Shown here: in pieces, positions 50,962-62,224 of the stretch
How positions within the stretch are numbered: position 1 is the first letter of the stretch
Layout: every line of letters begins with the position of its first letter
Origin: Lysobacteraceae bacterium
GTDB lineage: Bacteria; Pseudomonadota; Gammaproteobacteria; Xanthomonadales; Xanthomonadaceae
Length of the DNA stretch: 64,000 nt
Direction: 5' to 3'
Assembly (NCBI GenBank): GCA_004297225.1
Contig: SCUI01000010.1
Span: forward strand, 558,001-622,000
Made by a program: the position numbers and the translations under genes
The notes under the pieces: generated by a model
What the model saw: the letters and a program-made list of their open reading frames with translations, nothing else
Database searches by the model: none
What the model was told of the DNA's origin: nothing

Positions 50962-52095
50962 TCAGCGCTTGAGCAGGTCGTTGTAGGCGAGCAGGCACAA
51001 CCGCCCCTCGTCGTCGTGGAGCGTAGCCACTGCCGTCATGTGGCCGCGCAGCGTGGTCGACCCCGGGAACCGGACGCGCAGCACGTGCCCGCGGTCGGGG
51101 TACACCGGCGCCAGGAACGCGAGTTCCGAGCGCAGGAAAAGCGTGCCAAGGCCCGGCACCCGGGTGCCGAAGACGCGCGACAACTCGCTGCCGGCAAGCA
51201 TGCCGTGCGAGATGCGCGAGGCGAACCCCGCCTCGCGCGCGGCCTCGTCGTCGAGGTGGACGCTGTTGGTGTCGCCGGTGGCGGTGGCGAACGCGCGCAC
51301 CTGCTCGCTGGTGAACACTACCGTCTCCTCGATCGCAGGCTCGCCGGCGGACAGCAGCGCGTTGACGTGCCAGGTGTCGTAGGCCTGGACCAGGTTGAAG
51401 CCTTCGCGGCTCCAGACCTTCTGCACGGCGAGGTTCCACACCTGCGTGGAGACTTTCATGCGGCGGTAGCCCAGCGCACGGAACCTGGCCTGCGTGTAGC
51501 GGATCAGGTCGCCGTACAGGCCGCCGCCGGCGTGTTCCGGGTGCACGCCGTACAGCACGCCCTCGCAGTTTGCGGAGGCATGGTCGTGGCTGCAGCAGGC
51601 GAAGGCGACGATCTCGCCATCGCGACGCGCGACCCAGGTCGTGCGGTCGCTGCCGCCGCGAAGGTAACCGGCGGCCCATTCCGCGTAACCCGCCAGGATC
51701 GCCTCGCGATCGAGGATCGGGTTGGCGTGGTAGTGGCTCCTGTAGTCGGCGAAGGTCGTGGCGACCAGCGCCTGCAGCTCCAACGCGTCTCCCGCCGCCG
51801 CCTCGCTGAATTCGAGGTCGTCGTTGCGCAGCGGCTTCGGCTCATGGCGGTCGAGCGCGACGTCGTAATACACGAGCGTGTCCGCATGCAGCGGATGCAG
51901 GCCATAGCGGCCCAGCTGTGCGATCGCGGCGCCCTGGCCGGCGTCGGTGCGCACGATCGCCACGTCCACGGCGCTGCCCGCCAGTTCGAGGAACAGCTCC
52001 CTGGCGTCGACGGTTTGCAGCGTGCCGCGGAACACCCGCAGGCCGAAGCGGCTCGAGTCCGGACCCGATTCCGCCAGCAGGCCGGCGGCCGTCAT
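50962..52095 (-). CDS. GNAT N-acyltransferase (WecD-like) fused to MaoC-like hydratase domain
   Basis: N-terminal GVLYGVHPEHAGGGLYGDLIRYTQARFRALGYRRMKVSTQ; C-terminal TGDTNSVHLDDEAAREAGFASRISHGMLAGSELSRVFG. Confidence 0.82.
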   Translation of the reverse strand: MTAAGLLAESGPDSSRFGLRVFRGTLQTVDARELFLELAGSAVDVAIVRTDAGQGAAIAQLGRYGLHPLHADTLVYYDVALDRHEPKPLRNDDLEFSEAAAGDALELQALVATTFADYRSHYHANPILDREAILAGYAEWAAGYLRGGSDRTTWVARRDGEIVAFACCSHDHASANCEGVLYGVHPEHAGGGLYGDLIRYTQARFRALGYRRMKVSTQVWNLAVQKVWSREGFNLVQAYDTWHVNALLSAGEPAIEETVVFTSEQVRAFATATGDTNSVHLDDEAAREAGFASRISHGMLAGSELSRVFGTRVPGLGTLFLRSELAFLAPVYPDRGHVLRVRFPGSTTLRGHMTAVATLHDDEGRLCLLAYNDLLKR

Positions 52096-53066
52096 CGCGG
52101 CGCCCCGGGGAAATTGGCGTATTCGCTGACCACGTAGTACGGCCGTCCCTTGGCGTCGTTGAACAACCGGCCCAGGTACAGGCCGGTGATGCCGACGCAC
52201 AGGATCATGACGCCGCCCAGCAGCCAGATCGACGCGACGATGCTGGTGTAGCCCGCCACCGCGATGTCGCCGACGCTGTAGCGGTACACGCTGAGCAACA
52301 CGATGAGGAAGGCCAGGGCGGAGAACGCCAGCCCCACCTTGACCACCATCCGCAGCGGCTTGTCCGAATACGACAGCACGATGTTGAGCGCAAGGCGCAG
52401 CAGCTTGCCCAGGTTGTAGCCGCTGCGACCCTCGCCGCGCGGCGCATGCTCCACCGGAACCAGGCGCGTGGGCAGCCCGGTCCACTTCACCATCAGCGGG
52501 AAGCATCGGTCCGCCTCCGGCATCGCATTGACCACGTCGATGACCTTGCGGCTGAACACGCCGAAATTCGCGGTGCTGTGGTCCTGGCGCACGTCGGTGA
52601 GGTAGCCGAGCAGCTTGAAGAAGGCGAACGAGGTGAAGCGCTTGAGCGGTGGGTCCTTCCGCTCGGCGCGCTGGGCCAGGACGATGTCGCTGCCATCCCT
52701 GGCGGCGGCCACGAGTCGCGGCAGTTCCTCCGGCAGGTCCTGCAGGTCGCAGTCCATGACCGCCACCAGTTCGCCGCGCGCGTGTTCGATACCGGCGGAA
52801 ATGGCGTAGTGCTGGCCGAAGTTGCGCGACAGCCGCAGGCCGCGGACTTCGGGATGGATCCGCGACAGCTCCAGGATCCGCTCCCACGAGCCGTCGGGGC
52901 TGCCGTCGTTGACGAGCAGGATCTCGAGGGCCATGCCGGTGGTCGCCACGGCCGCCTTGACCCGCTCCACCAGGTGTTCCAGGCAGTGCTCGCAACCGTA
53001 GACCGGCGAGACTACCGACAACATCCCGGCAACCGGTTCGACGCGCGGGTGGGGAGCGGGTGTCAT
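52092..53066 (-). CDS. GtrB/ArnC-type polyprenyl-phosphate glycosyltransferase (GT2, C-terminal TMs)
   Basis: [22 protein letters not shown]...[15 protein letters not shown]; two C-terminal TM helices ending [22 protein letters not shown]. Confidence 0.88.
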   Translation of the reverse strand: MTPAPHPRVEPVAGMLSVVSPVYGCEHCLEHLVERVKAAVATTGMALEILLVNDGSPDGSWERILELSRIHPEVRGLRLSRNFGQHYAISAGIEHARGELVAVMDCDLQDLPEELPRLVAAARDGSDIVLAQRAERKDPPLKRFTSFAFFKLLGYLTDVRQDHSTANFGVFSRKVIDVVNAMPEADRCFPLMVKWTGLPTRLVPVEHAPRGEGRSGYNLGKLLRLALNIVLSYSDKPLRMVVKVGLAFSALAFLIVLLSVYRYSVGDIAVAGYTSIVASIWLLGGVMILCVGITGLYLGRLFNDAKGRPYYVVSEYANFPGAPR

Positions 53067-54196
53067 CGGCAGGTGTGCTCGCGGATCCTTTCGGCGATGC
53101 GTGTCGCGGCGCGGCCGTCGCCGTAGGGATTGTGGGCCCTGGCCATCGACTGGTGGAAGCCTTCGTCGTCGAGCAGGCGCCCGGCGTCGCGCAGGATGGC
53201 GCCGGCATCGGTCCCGACCAGGCGTACCGTCCCGGCTTCCACCGCCTCCGGCCGTTCGGTGGTCGCGCGCATCACCAGCACCGGCTTGCCCAGGGACGGC
53301 GCTTCCTCCTGTACCCCGCCCGAGTCGGTGAGGATGAAATGCGAGCGCATCATCAGGTAGACGAAGGGCAGGTAGTCCTGCGGCGGCAGCAGGTGGACGC
53401 CGGGCAAGCCGCCGAGGATCCGGTGGACCGGCTCCTGCACGTTGGGGTTGAGGTGGACGGGGTAGACCACCTGGACATCCCCGCGTGCCGCCAGGTCGCG
53501 CAGCGCGGAGCAGATCTGGTCGAAGCCGTCGCCGAAATTCTCGCGACGGTGCCCGGTCACCAGGACCGTGCGCTTGCCCGGATCGAGGAACGGGAACCTG
53601 CCTTCCAGTTCGCCGCGCAGCGCGGCGTCGCCTTCGATGCGCCCGGCGACCTCGAGCAGGGCGTCGATCACCGTGTTGCCGGTGACGTGGATCGCGCCGG
53701 GGGCGACGCCTTCGGCCAGCAGGTTGTCGCGCGCGCGCCCGGTGGGGGCGAAGTGCAGGGCCGCGAGTGGCGCCACCAGCCTCCGGTTGGCCTCCTCGGG
53801 CCACGGCGCGTAAAGGTTGCCGGTGCGCAGGCCGGCTTCGACGTGCCCGACCGGCACCCGGGCGTAGTACGCAGCCAGCGCGGTGGCGAGGGTGGTGCTG
53901 GTGTCGCCGTGCACGAGCACCAGGTCCGGACGGCGCCGTGCGATCACGCCGCTCATGCCGGAGAGGATGCGGCCGAACAGGTCGGGAAGCGCCTGTCCCG
54001 GGGCCATCAGGTCGAGGTCCTCGTCGGGCGCGATGCCGAACAACCGCAGCACCTGGTCCAGCATCTGCCGGTGCTGCGCGGTCACCGCGACCTGCACTTC
54101 GATCCCGGGCGTGACCGCCAGCGCGCCCACCACCGGGGCCATCTTGATCGCTTCCGGGCGGGTCCCAATGGCAACCATCACCCGAGCTTGGGTCAA
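53063..54196 (-). CDS. wecB: UDP-N-acetylglucosamine 2-epimerase (non-hydrolysing)
   Basis: [71 protein letters not shown]; start uncertain (TTG 54196 or ATG 54178). Confidence 0.92.
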   Translation of the reverse strand: MTQARVMVAIGTRPEAIKMAPVVGALAVTPGIEVQVAVTAQHRQMLDQVLRLFGIAPDEDLDLMAPGQALPDLFGRILSGMSGVIARRRPDLVLVHGDTSTTLATALAAYYARVPVGHVEAGLRTGNLYAPWPEEANRRLVAPLAALHFAPTGRARDNLLAEGVAPGAIHVTGNTVIDALLEVAGRIEGDAALRGELEGRFPFLDPGKRTVLVTGHRRENFGDGFDQICSALRDLAARGDVQVVYPVHLNPNVQEPVHRILGGLPGVHLLPPQDYLPFVYLMMRSHFILTDSGGVQEEAPSLGKPVLVMRATTERPEAVEAGTVRLVGTDAGAILRDAGRLLDDEGFHQSMARAHNPYGDGRAATRIAERIREHTCR

Positions 54197-55131
54197 AGGG
54201 CTCGCTCCAGTTCCGGCAGGATCGCGAACAGGTCGCCGACCAGGCCGATGTCCGCGATTTCGAAGATCGGCGCGTCGGCGTCCTTGTTGATCGCGACGAT
54301 CGTTCCTGCGTCCTTGATCCCGGTCAGGTGCTGGATCGCGCCGCTGATGCCGATCGCCATGTACAGGTCCGGCGCGATGATCTTGCCGGTCTGGCCCACC
54401 TGCAGCTCGTTCGGCACGTAACCGGCGTCGACCGCGGCGCGCGACGCGCCGACCGCGGCGCCGAGCTTGTCGGCCAGCTGGTAGATGATCGCGAAGTTCT
54501 CCTTCGAGCCGACGCCGCGACCGCCGGAGACCACGCGCTTCGCGCTCTGCAGGTCGGGTCGGTCGGTCTTGCCGGCGGCCAGCCCGACGAAGGTCGTGTG
54601 CGTCGGCAGCGCCGCGTCGACCGCGGTCGCTTCGACCGTGGCGCCACCGTCGCGCGCCGCTTCCGGCCACGACGCGGTGCGCACGGTGGCGACGACCGCC
54701 TGGCCCGCGGGCGCCTCGACGGTGACGATCGCGTTGCCGGCGTAGATCGGGCGCTTGAAGGTGCGCTCGCCCTCGACCGCCATCAGGTCCGAGACCTGCG
54801 GCACGCCGAGCAGCGCGGCCACGCAGGGCATCAGGTCCTTGCCGAAGGTGGTGGACGGGCCGAAGACGTGGCTGTAGCCGGCGGCGAGTGCCGCCACCTG
54901 CGGGGCGAGCACCTGGGCGATCGCGTGCGCATTGGCGGGGTTGGAGACCGCGAGCACGCGCGACACGCCGGACAGCTTCGCGGCTTCGGCGGCGACCGCG
55001 GCGGCGTCGTCCGCGAGGACGAGGACGTCGACCGCTTCGGGCGACAGCGCCCGCGCGGCGGACACGCACTTGGCGGTGGCGGCGTTGAGCTTGCCGTCGA
55101 GGTGTTCGGCGACGACGAGGACCTTGGACAT
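54193..55131 (-). CDS. etfA: Electron transfer flavoprotein alpha subunit
   Basis: [28 protein letters not shown]-binding C-terminal half [32 protein letters not shown]. Confidence 0.95.
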   Translation of the reverse strand: MSKVLVVAEHLDGKLNAATAKCVSAARALSPEAVDVLVLADDAAAVAAEAAKLSGVSRVLAVSNPANAHAIAQVLAPQVAALAAGYSHVFGPSTTFGKDLMPCVAALLGVPQVSDLMAVEGERTFKRPIYAGNAIVTVEAPAGQAVVATVRTASWPEAARDGGATVEATAVDAALPTHTTFVGLAAGKTDRPDLQSAKRVVSGGRGVGSKENFAIIYQLADKLGAAVGASRAAVDAGYVPNELQVGQTGKIIAPDLYMAIGISGAIQHLTGIKDAGTIVAINKDADAPIFEIADIGLVGDLFAILPELERAL

Positions 55132-55883
55132 CAGAGCAACCCCTTCTGCTTCAGCGCGGCCACCAGTTCGGCCGCATCCTTGACCATCACCCCGCGGCTG
55201 CGCTTCGCCGGCGGCGCGTAGTGCGTGGCCTTGAGGCCCTCGCCGGCCTCGACGCCCAGGTCGGCGAACGGGATCGACTCCAGCGGTTTGGACTTGGCCT
55301 TCATGATGTCCGGCAGCTTGATGAAACGCGGCTCGTTGAGGCGCAGGTCGGTGGTGACCACGGCCGGCAGCTCGACCTCGAGCGTCTCCAGCCCGGCGTC
55401 GACCTCACGGGTCACCGTGGCCTTGCCGGCGCCGGCCTCGAGCTTCGAGGCGAAGGTCGCCTGCGGCCGGCCCCACAGCGTGGCCAGCATCTGCCCGGTC
55501 TGGTTGGCGTCGTCGTCGATCGCCTGCTTGCCGAGGATCACCAGGTCCGGCTGCTCCTTTTCGACCAGCTTCAGCAGGGCGCGCGCGGCGGCGAGCGGCT
55601 GGATGTCCTGGCCGGTTTCGGTGACCACGTGGATGGCGCGGTTGGCGCCCATCGCCAGGCCGTTGCGCAGGTGCGCCTGGGCGTCCGCCGGGGCGATGGT
55701 GGCGACCACGACCTCGCTGGCGACGCCCTTGTCGCGCAGGCGCAACGCCTCTTCCAGGGCGATCTCGTCGAACGGGTTGGCCGACAGCTTGACACCGTCG
55801 GTGACCACGCCGGAGCCGTCCGGCCTGACCTGGATGCGGACGTTGAAGTCCACCACGCGCTTGTAGCCGACCAGGATCTTCAC
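55131..55883 (-). CDS. etfB: Electron transfer flavoprotein beta subunit
   Basis: [26 protein letters not shown]...[14 protein letters not shown]. Confidence 0.95.
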   Translation of the reverse strand: MKILVGYKRVVDFNVRIQVRPDGSGVVTDGVKLSANPFDEIALEEALRLRDKGVASEVVVATIAPADAQAHLRNGLAMGANRAIHVVTETGQDIQPLAAARALLKLVEKEQPDLVILGKQAIDDDANQTGQMLATLWGRPQATFASKLEAGAGKATVTREVDAGLETLEVELPAVVTTDLRLNEPRFIKLPDIMKAKSKPLESIPFADLGVEAGEGLKATHYAPPAKRSRGVMVKDAAELVAALKQKGLL

Positions 55884-55960
55884 TTGCAGGGGTTCCTCGT
55901 GTTGCCGCGGGGGCGCACGGCCGATCCGCTAAACTGGGCATTCTAGCGCGCAGGGGTGCG

Positions 55961-57739
55961 ATGTCCGCTCTCGATTGGCAGGGATGGCTCACGATCGGCA
56001 TCGTGCTGGCAACGCTGGCGCTGCTGCTGTGGGAGCGCTTCACCCCGGACAAGGTGCTGCTGGGGTCCGTGGCCGTGCTCATCGGCACCGGGATCCTCCG
56101 CCCGGCCGAGGCGCTGGCCGGGTTCTGGAACCCGGGCGTGCTGACCGTGGCGGTGCTGTTCGTGCTGGTGGCGGCACTGAAGTCGACCGGCGCGATCCGC
56201 TGGGTCGGCGACTGGGTGCTGGGGCGGCCGCGCGGCGAATGGCGGGCGCAGGCGCGGCTGGTGACGATCACCTCGCCGCTGTCCGCGTTCATCAACAACA
56301 CGCCGATCGTGGCGATGCTCACCTCCGCGATCGAGCACTGGAGCACGCGCAGCGGCATCGCCCCGTCCAAGCTGCTGCTGCCGATGAACTACGCCACCAT
56401 CCTGGGCGGCATGTGCACCCTGGTCGGGACCAGCACCAACCTGATCGTGGCCGGCCTGGTGCTGCGCCAGGGCGAGATCGAGCCGCTGGAGATGTTCGAC
56501 CCGCTCGGCGTCGGCGCCGCGGCCGCGGTGGCGGGCGGCCTCTACCTGCTCGTCGCCAGCCGCTGGCTGCTGCCGGAGCGGCGCTCGGCGATGCAGCAGG
56601 CCGGCGACCTGCGCGAATACGTGGTCGAGATGCTGGTCGAGGAGGGTGGCCCCGTCGCCGGGCACAGCATCGGCGAGGCGCGGCTGCGGCAGCTGGCCGG
56701 CTCGTTCCTGGTCGAGCTGGTGCGCGATGGCGAACTGCATTCGGCGGTGCCGCCCACCGAGGTGCTGCGTGGTGGCGACCGCCTGGTGTTCGTCGGCGCC
56801 ACCGACGCGGTGCGCGAACTGCGCCGCGTCCCCGGGCTGCGCCCGGCCAACGACCAGGTATTCAAGATCGACGATGCCGGCGGCCAGCGCACGCTGGTGG
56901 AAGTCGTGCTGTCCTCGTTCTCGCCGGCGGTCGGCCGCACCCTGGTGCAGTCGGCGTTCCGCAGCCACTACAACGCGGCGGTGATCGCGGTCGCGCGCCG
57001 CGGCGAGCGCCTGCCGCGCAAGCCGGGCGAAGTGGTGATGCAGGCCGGCGACACGCTGCTGCTGGAAACCGACGCCGGTTTCGCCCGCCGCCACGTCGGC
57101 AGCGCGGATTTCCTGCTGGTGAACGAGGTGGACGGCGCGCCGCGCGTGGACCGCCCGCGCGCGCTGGTGGCACTGGGCGTGATCGCGTTGATGATCCTGG
57201 CCAACACCGTGCTCGGCGTGGACATCCTGGTCTCGGCGCTGGTGGCGGCGCTGCTGGTGCTGCTGGCGCGTTGCGTGCACGTGGCCGAGCTGCGCCGCAG
57301 CGTGGACCTGCGCCTGATCGTGGTGATCGCCTGCTCGTTCGCGCTGGGCGCGGCCCTGGAGCAAAGCGGGGTGGCGGCGCTGGCGGCGGCGCAGCTGGGC
57401 GCGCTGGCCGGTGGCGATCCGTTCCGGACGCTGGTGCTGGTCTACATCGCGGCGGTGGTGTTCACGGAACTCGTCACCAACAATGCCGCCGCGGTGCTGG
57501 TGTTCCCGATCGCGGTGTCGGCCGCGGCGACCGTGGGCGCGGATCCGATGCCGTTCGTCATCGCCACGATGATGGGCGCCTCGGCCGGGTTCATCACCCC
57601 GATCGGCTACCAGACCAACCTGATGGTCTATGGCCCCGGCGGCTACCGGTTCACCGACTACGTCCGCTTCGGATTGCCGCTTTCGCTGGTGGTGGGCGCG
57701 GCCGTGCTCACCGCGATCCCGCTGTTCTGGGCGTTCTGA
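55961..57739 (+). CDS. SLC13/DASS-family permease with TrkA-C (RCK-C) domains
   Basis: TM-rich protein with soluble RCK-C insert (GEARLRQLAGSFLVELVRDG...); SAFINNTPIVAML; FITPIGYQTNLMVYGPGGY. Confidence 0.88.
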   Translation: MSALDWQGWLTIGIVLATLALLLWERFTPDKVLLGSVAVLIGTGILRPAEALAGFWNPGVLTVAVLFVLVAALKSTGAIRWVGDWVLGRPRGEWRAQARLVTITSPLSAFINNTPIVAMLTSAIEHWSTRSGIAPSKLLLPMNYATILGGMCTLVGTSTNLIVAGLVLRQGEIEPLEMFDPLGVGAAAAVAGGLYLLVASRWLLPERRSAMQQAGDLREYVVEMLVEEGGPVAGHSIGEARLRQLAGSFLVELVRDGELHSAVPPTEVLRGGDRLVFVGATDAVRELRRVPGLRPANDQVFKIDDAGGQRTLVEVVLSSFSPAVGRTLVQSAFRSHYNAAVIAVARRGERLPRKPGEVVMQAGDTLLLETDAGFARRHVGSADFLLVNEVDGAPRVDRPRALVALGVIALMILANTVLGVDILVSALVAALLVLLARCVHVAELRRSVDLRLIVVIACSFALGAALEQSGVAALAAAQLGALAGGDPFRTLVLVYIAAVVFTELVTNNAAAVLVFPIAVSAAATVGADPMPFVIATMMGASAGFITPIGYQTNLMVYGPGGYRFTDYVRFGLPLSLVVGAAVLTAIPLFWAF

Positions 57740-57807
57740 GGCCGGTCGGTGGCTAGAATGACGTCCAACCCATCACCAACCGGCAGCCACGAGAGGATCC
57801 CCGCGCA

Positions 57808-58722
57808 GTGACCCCCGAGCCGAAGATGCTTTCGCACCTGGACCGCCTGGAAGCCGAGAGCATCCACATCCTGCGTGAAGTCGCCGCGGAGTTCCGCAAC
57901 CCGGTGATGATGTACTCGGTCGGCAAGGACAGCTCGGTGCTGCTGCACCTGCTGGTCAAGGCGTTCCATCCGGCGCGGCCGCCGATCCCGCTGCTGCACG
58001 TGGACACGACGTGGAAGTTCCGCGAGATGATCGCCTTCCGCGACCGCCGCGCCACGGAGACCGGAGTCGAGCTGCGCACCTGGACCAATCCGGACGGCCT
58101 GGCGCAGGGGATCGGCCCGGTGACCCACGGCGCCACCGTGCACACCGACGTGATGAAGACCCAGGCGCTGAAGCAGGCGCTGGACAAGTGGCAGTTCGAC
58201 GCCGCGATCGGCGGCGCGCGCCGCGACGAGGAGAAGTCGCGCGCGAAGGAACGGATCTTTTCGTTCCGCAACGCGCAGCACCGCTGGGACCCGAAGAACC
58301 AGCGCCCGGAGCTGTGGGACCTGTACAACGCCCGCATCCACAAGGGCGAATCGGTGCGCGTGTTCCCGATCTCCAACTGGACCGAACTCGACGTGTGGCT
58401 GTACATCTTCCGCGAGAAGATCGAGGTGCCGTCGCTGTATTTCGCGGCCGAGCGGCCGGTGGTGGAGCGCGATGGCGCGCTGATCATGGTCGACGACGAT
58501 CGCCTGCCGCTTCGTGAAGGCGAACAGCCGATGCGGAAGAAGGTGCGATTCCGCACGCTCGGCTGCTATCCGCTCACCGGCGCGATCGAGTCCGAGGCCG
58601 ACACGCTGGAGAAGATCATCGCCGAGATGCTGGTGGCCACCACCTCCGAGCGCCAGGGCCGGGTGATCGACCAGGATCCGTCGGCTTCGATGGAGAAGAA
58701 GAAGCAGGAGGGCTACTTCTGA
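57808..58722 (+). CDS. cysD: Sulfate adenylyltransferase subunit 2
   Basis: [39 protein letters not shown]. Confidence 0.96.
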   Translation: MTPEPKMLSHLDRLEAESIHILREVAAEFRNPVMMYSVGKDSSVLLHLLVKAFHPARPPIPLLHVDTTWKFREMIAFRDRRATETGVELRTWTNPDGLAQGIGPVTHGATVHTDVMKTQALKQALDKWQFDAAIGGARRDEEKSRAKERIFSFRNAQHRWDPKNQRPELWDLYNARIHKGESVRVFPISNWTELDVWLYIFREKIEVPSLYFAAERPVVERDGALIMVDDDRLPLREGEQPMRKKVRFRTLGCYPLTGAIESEADTLEKIIAEMLVATTSERQGRVIDQDPSASMEKKKQEGYF

Positions 58723-60623
58723 TGAACGACCTGGCCCACGCCGACGCAGCCCGCGCGCAGGTCGCCGCCTACCTGCAGCAGCACGAGACCAAGGACCTGC
58801 TGCGCTTCATCACCTGCGGCAGCGTCGACGACGGCAAGAGCACGCTGATCGGGCGCCTGCTGCACGACACCCGCCTGCTGCTCGACGACCAGCTGTCGGC
58901 GCTGGAGTCGGACAGCAAGCGCCATGGCACCCAGAACGGCGAGATCGATTTCGCGCTGCTGGTGGATGGCCTTGCCGCGGAGCGCGAGCAGGGCATCACC
59001 ATCGACGTCGCCTACCGTTTCTTCGGTACCGACAAGCGCAAGTTCATCGTCGCCGACTGCCCCGGGCACGAGCAGTACACCCGCAACATGGCCACCGGCG
59101 CCTCCACGGCCGACCTCGCGGTGGTGCTGGTGGATGCGCGCAAGGGCCTGCTGACGCAAACCCGGCGCCACAGTTACATCGTTTCGTTGCTCGGGATCCG
59201 CCACGTGCTGCTGGCGGTGAACAAGATGGACCTGGTGGATTACGACGAACAGGTGTTCGACGACATCTGCGAGGGCTACCGCGCGCTGGCGGCGACGCTG
59301 GGCATCCCCCAGGTCACCTGCATCCCGGTCTCGGCACTGAAGGGCGACAACATGCTCGAGCGCTCGCCGGCAATGGCCTGGTACCAGGGCGAGTCGTTGC
59401 TGCAGCACCTGGAAAACGTGCAGGTGGACCGGCACCGGCGCGCGCTGGGCCTGCGCATGCCGGTGCAATGGGTGTGCCGCCCGGACCAGTCGTTCCGCGG
59501 CTTTGCCGGCAGCATCGTCGCCGGCACGGTCGCGCCGGGCGATGCGGTCACGGTGCTGCCTTCCGGCCAGCGCTCGCACGTGGCGCGGATCGTCACCGGC
59601 GACGGCGACCTCGCCAGCGCCGGCGCCGGCCAGGCGGTGGTGCTGACGCTGCGCGACGAGATCGATGCCAGCCGCGGCGACGTCATCGCTGCCGCGGCCG
59701 ATGCGCCGGAGATCTCCGACCAGTTCGCGGCGCACCTGCTGTGGCTGGGCGAGCAGCCGCTGCTGCCGGGCCGTCCCTACTGGCTGCGCATCGGCACCCG
59801 CACGGTCGGCGCGCAGGTCACCGAGATCAAGCACAAGGTCGACGTCAACACGCAGGAAGAACTTGCCGCCAAGAGCCTGGAGCTCAATGAGGTCGGCTAC
59901 TGCAACCTCTACCTCGACCAGCCGGTGCCGTTCGAGGCCTACGCCGACAACCGCCAGCTCGGCGGCTTCATCCTCATCGACCGCCAGACCAACGCTACCG
60001 TCGCCGCCGGCACGCTCGAGTTCGCGCTGCGTCGCGCCGGCAACATCCACTGGCAGCACCTGGAGGTGGACAAGGCCGCGCGCGCGCGGATCAAGCACCA
60101 GGTCCCGCGCTGCCTGTGGTTCACCGGCCTGTCCGGCGCCGGCAAGTCGACCGTCGCCAACATGGTCGAGAAACGGTTGCTGGCGATGGGCCACCACACC
60201 TACCTGCTCGATGGCGACAACGTGCGCCACGGCCTGAACAAGGACCTGGGCTTCACCGCGGAGGATCGCGTCGAGAACATCCGGCGCGTGGCGGAAGTCG
60301 CGAAGCTGATGGTGGACGCCGGCCTGATCGTGCTGGTCAGCTTCATCTCGCCGTTCCGCGCGGAGCGGCGGATGGCGCGCGAGCTGTTCGCCAACGGCGA
60401 GTTCCTCGAGGTGTTCGTGGACACGCCGCTGGAAGTGGCCGAGGCGCGCGACGTCAAGGGCCTGTACGCCAAGGCGCGCGCCGGCCAGCTGCAGAACTTC
60501 ACCGGCATCGATTCGCCGTACGAAGTGCCGGAGGCCGCGGACATCGTGCTCGAAACCCAGCGGCATGAGCCGGGCGAGCTGGCGGAAACGCTGGTCGCCG
60601 AACTGCTGCGCCCGGCCCGCTAG
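58722..60623 (+). CDS. cysNC: Bifunctional sulfate adenylyltransferase subunit 1 / APS kinase
   Basis: [20 protein letters not shown]...[13 protein letters not shown]-terminal APS kinase [23 protein letters not shown]. Confidence 0.96.
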   Translation: MNDLAHADAARAQVAAYLQQHETKDLLRFITCGSVDDGKSTLIGRLLHDTRLLLDDQLSALESDSKRHGTQNGEIDFALLVDGLAAEREQGITIDVAYRFFGTDKRKFIVADCPGHEQYTRNMATGASTADLAVVLVDARKGLLTQTRRHSYIVSLLGIRHVLLAVNKMDLVDYDEQVFDDICEGYRALAATLGIPQVTCIPVSALKGDNMLERSPAMAWYQGESLLQHLENVQVDRHRRALGLRMPVQWVCRPDQSFRGFAGSIVAGTVAPGDAVTVLPSGQRSHVARIVTGDGDLASAGAGQAVVLTLRDEIDASRGDVIAAAADAPEISDQFAAHLLWLGEQPLLPGRPYWLRIGTRTVGAQVTEIKHKVDVNTQEELAAKSLELNEVGYCNLYLDQPVPFEAYADNRQLGGFILIDRQTNATVAAGTLEFALRRAGNIHWQHLEVDKAARARIKHQVPRCLWFTGLSGAGKSTVANMVEKRLLAMGHHTYLLDGDNVRHGLNKDLGFTAEDRVENIRRVAEVAKLMVDAGLIVLVSFISPFRAERRMARELFANGEFLEVFVDTPLEVAEARDVKGLYAKARAGQLQNFTGIDSPYEVPEAADIVLETQRHEPGELAETLVAELLRPAR

Positions 60624-61450
60624 CGCAGGCGCGCGGCGACCACTGCGCTGGCGCCGAAGCCGATCGAGCGCCCGGCCGCGATCGCGCGGGCTTCCGCGGC
60701 CAGCAGGCGCTCGATCGCGCGCGTCACCGGGCCGTGCGCGGTGCCGTGCTCGACCTCGGCCGACAGCATCGCCCGCTTGCGTCCCGCGCCGAGCCGGTGG
60801 GGCAGGGCGCGGAACAGCCATTGCGGCAGCACCAGCGGCCGGAACGTGTAGCTGAAGTATTCGGTCTCGAAGAGCCCGGCCAGCAGCGCCTGCAGCGACG
60901 CCCGCGTATGCCGGCGGAAGTGGCCCGCCTCGACGTCGGCGCTGGACCACAGCCAGGCATGGCAGGGCACGGTCAGGTAGAGCATCCCCCCGGGCGCCAG
61001 CAACGGCGCGACATCCTCGATGAAACGCCGGTCCTGCTCGACGTGCTCGATCACGTCGAACAGGCCAAGCGCGCCGAAACTGCCCGGCCGGAAACCCGCC
61101 GCCTCGACCGTGGCGCAGGCGACGTGCGCGAGTCCCCGCCCCTGTCGCGCGTTGCGCGCGCCGACTGGGCCGGGTTCCAGCAGCATCACCTCGCGCCCGT
61201 CCGCCGCCAGCCGCTGGGCGACGTAGCCATTGCCACCGCCGATGTCGAGCAGCATCCCGGACCAGGGATGGTTCGCGACCACCGCAGAGATGCACTGGTT
61301 GCGGTGGCGGAACCAGAACGACTCGTCCTCGACCTGGAAGCAGCCGGCGTGGCCGGTGTCCGAATACGAGACCGCCGCCTGCCCGCTAGCGTAGTAGATG
61401 CCGTCCCCGCCGAGGCGCAGGCCCGTGCTGATGTCTTCGATCCGGGTCAT
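60620..61450 (-). CDS. Class I SAM-dependent methyltransferase
   Basis: [66 protein letters not shown]. Confidence 0.88.
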   Translation of the reverse strand: MTRIEDISTGLRLGGDGIYYASGQAAVSYSDTGHAGCFQVEDESFWFRHRNQCISAVVANHPWSGMLLDIGGGNGYVAQRLAADGREVMLLEPGPVGARNARQGRGLAHVACATVEAAGFRPGSFGALGLFDVIEHVEQDRRFIEDVAPLLAPGGMLYLTVPCHAWLWSSADVEAGHFRRHTRASLQALLAGLFETEYFSYTFRPLVLPQWLFRALPHRLGAGRKRAMLSAEVEHGTAHGPVTRAIERLLAAEARAIAAGRSIGFGASAVVAARLR

Positions 61451-61513
61451 TCGTGTCCTCGCGGCATGCCGCCGCGCTAGACTTTACCTTCTCCTGGACG
61501 TGGGAACGATGCG

Positions 61514-62224
61514 ATGGCGGCAGGCAAGGTGTATCCGGACGCGGGCGCGGCCTTGCGCGGCGTCGTGGCGGACGGGCATACGCTCGCGGTGGGCGGCTTC
61601 GGTCTCTGCGGCATTCCCGAGGCGCTGATCGCGGCCTTGCGGGATTCGGGGGTGAGGGAACTCACCGTCATCTCCAACAACGCGGGCGTGGACGGTTTCG
61701 GCCTCGGCCAGCTGCTCGGCACGCGCCAGATCCGCAAGATGATTTCGTCCTACGTGGGCGAGAACAAGGAATTCGAACGCCAGTTCCTCGCCGGCGAACT
61801 CGAGCTCGAGTTCAACCCGCAGGGCACCCTGGCCGAGCGCCTGCGCGCCGGCGGCGCCGGGATCCCGGCGTTCTTCACCGCCACCGGCTACGGCACCGTG
61901 GTCGCCGAGGGCAAGGAAACCCGGGAGTTCAACGGCCGCATGTACGTGATGGAAACCGCGCTCACCGCCGACGTCGCGCTGGTCAAGGCGTGGAAGGCGG
62001 ACCACGCCGGCAACCTTGTGTTCCGCAAGACCGCGCGCAACTTCAACCCCGCCTGCGCGATGGCCGGCAAGGTCTGCATCGCCGAGGTGGAGGAGATCGT
62101 GGAGACCGGCGCGTTCGATCCCGACCAGGTGCACCTGCCCGGCATCTATGTCGATCGCATCGTCCTCAACGCGACGCCGGAAAAGCGCATCGAGCAACGC
62201 ACGATCCGCCAGGAGGCACGCTGA
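61514..62224 (+). CDS. 3-oxoacid CoA-transferase subunit A
   Basis: [39 protein letters not shown]...NNAG. Confidence 0.92.
   Translation: MAAGKVYPDAGAALRGVVADGHTLAVGGFGLCGIPEALIAALRDSGVRELTVISNNAGVDGFGLGQLLGTRQIRKMISSYVGENKEFERQFLAGELELEFNPQGTLAERLRAGGAGIPAFFTATGYGTVVAEGKETREFNGRMYVMETALTADVALVKAWKADHAGNLVFRKTARNFNPACAMAGKVCIAEVEEIVETGAFDPDQVHLPGIYVDRIVLNATPEKRIEQRTIRQEAR

Noticed and set aside
58713-61295. 860-aa minus-strand ORF antisense to cysNC
   Set aside because: Shadow ORF; only its 60620-61295 portion overlaps a real minus-strand gene, in another frame
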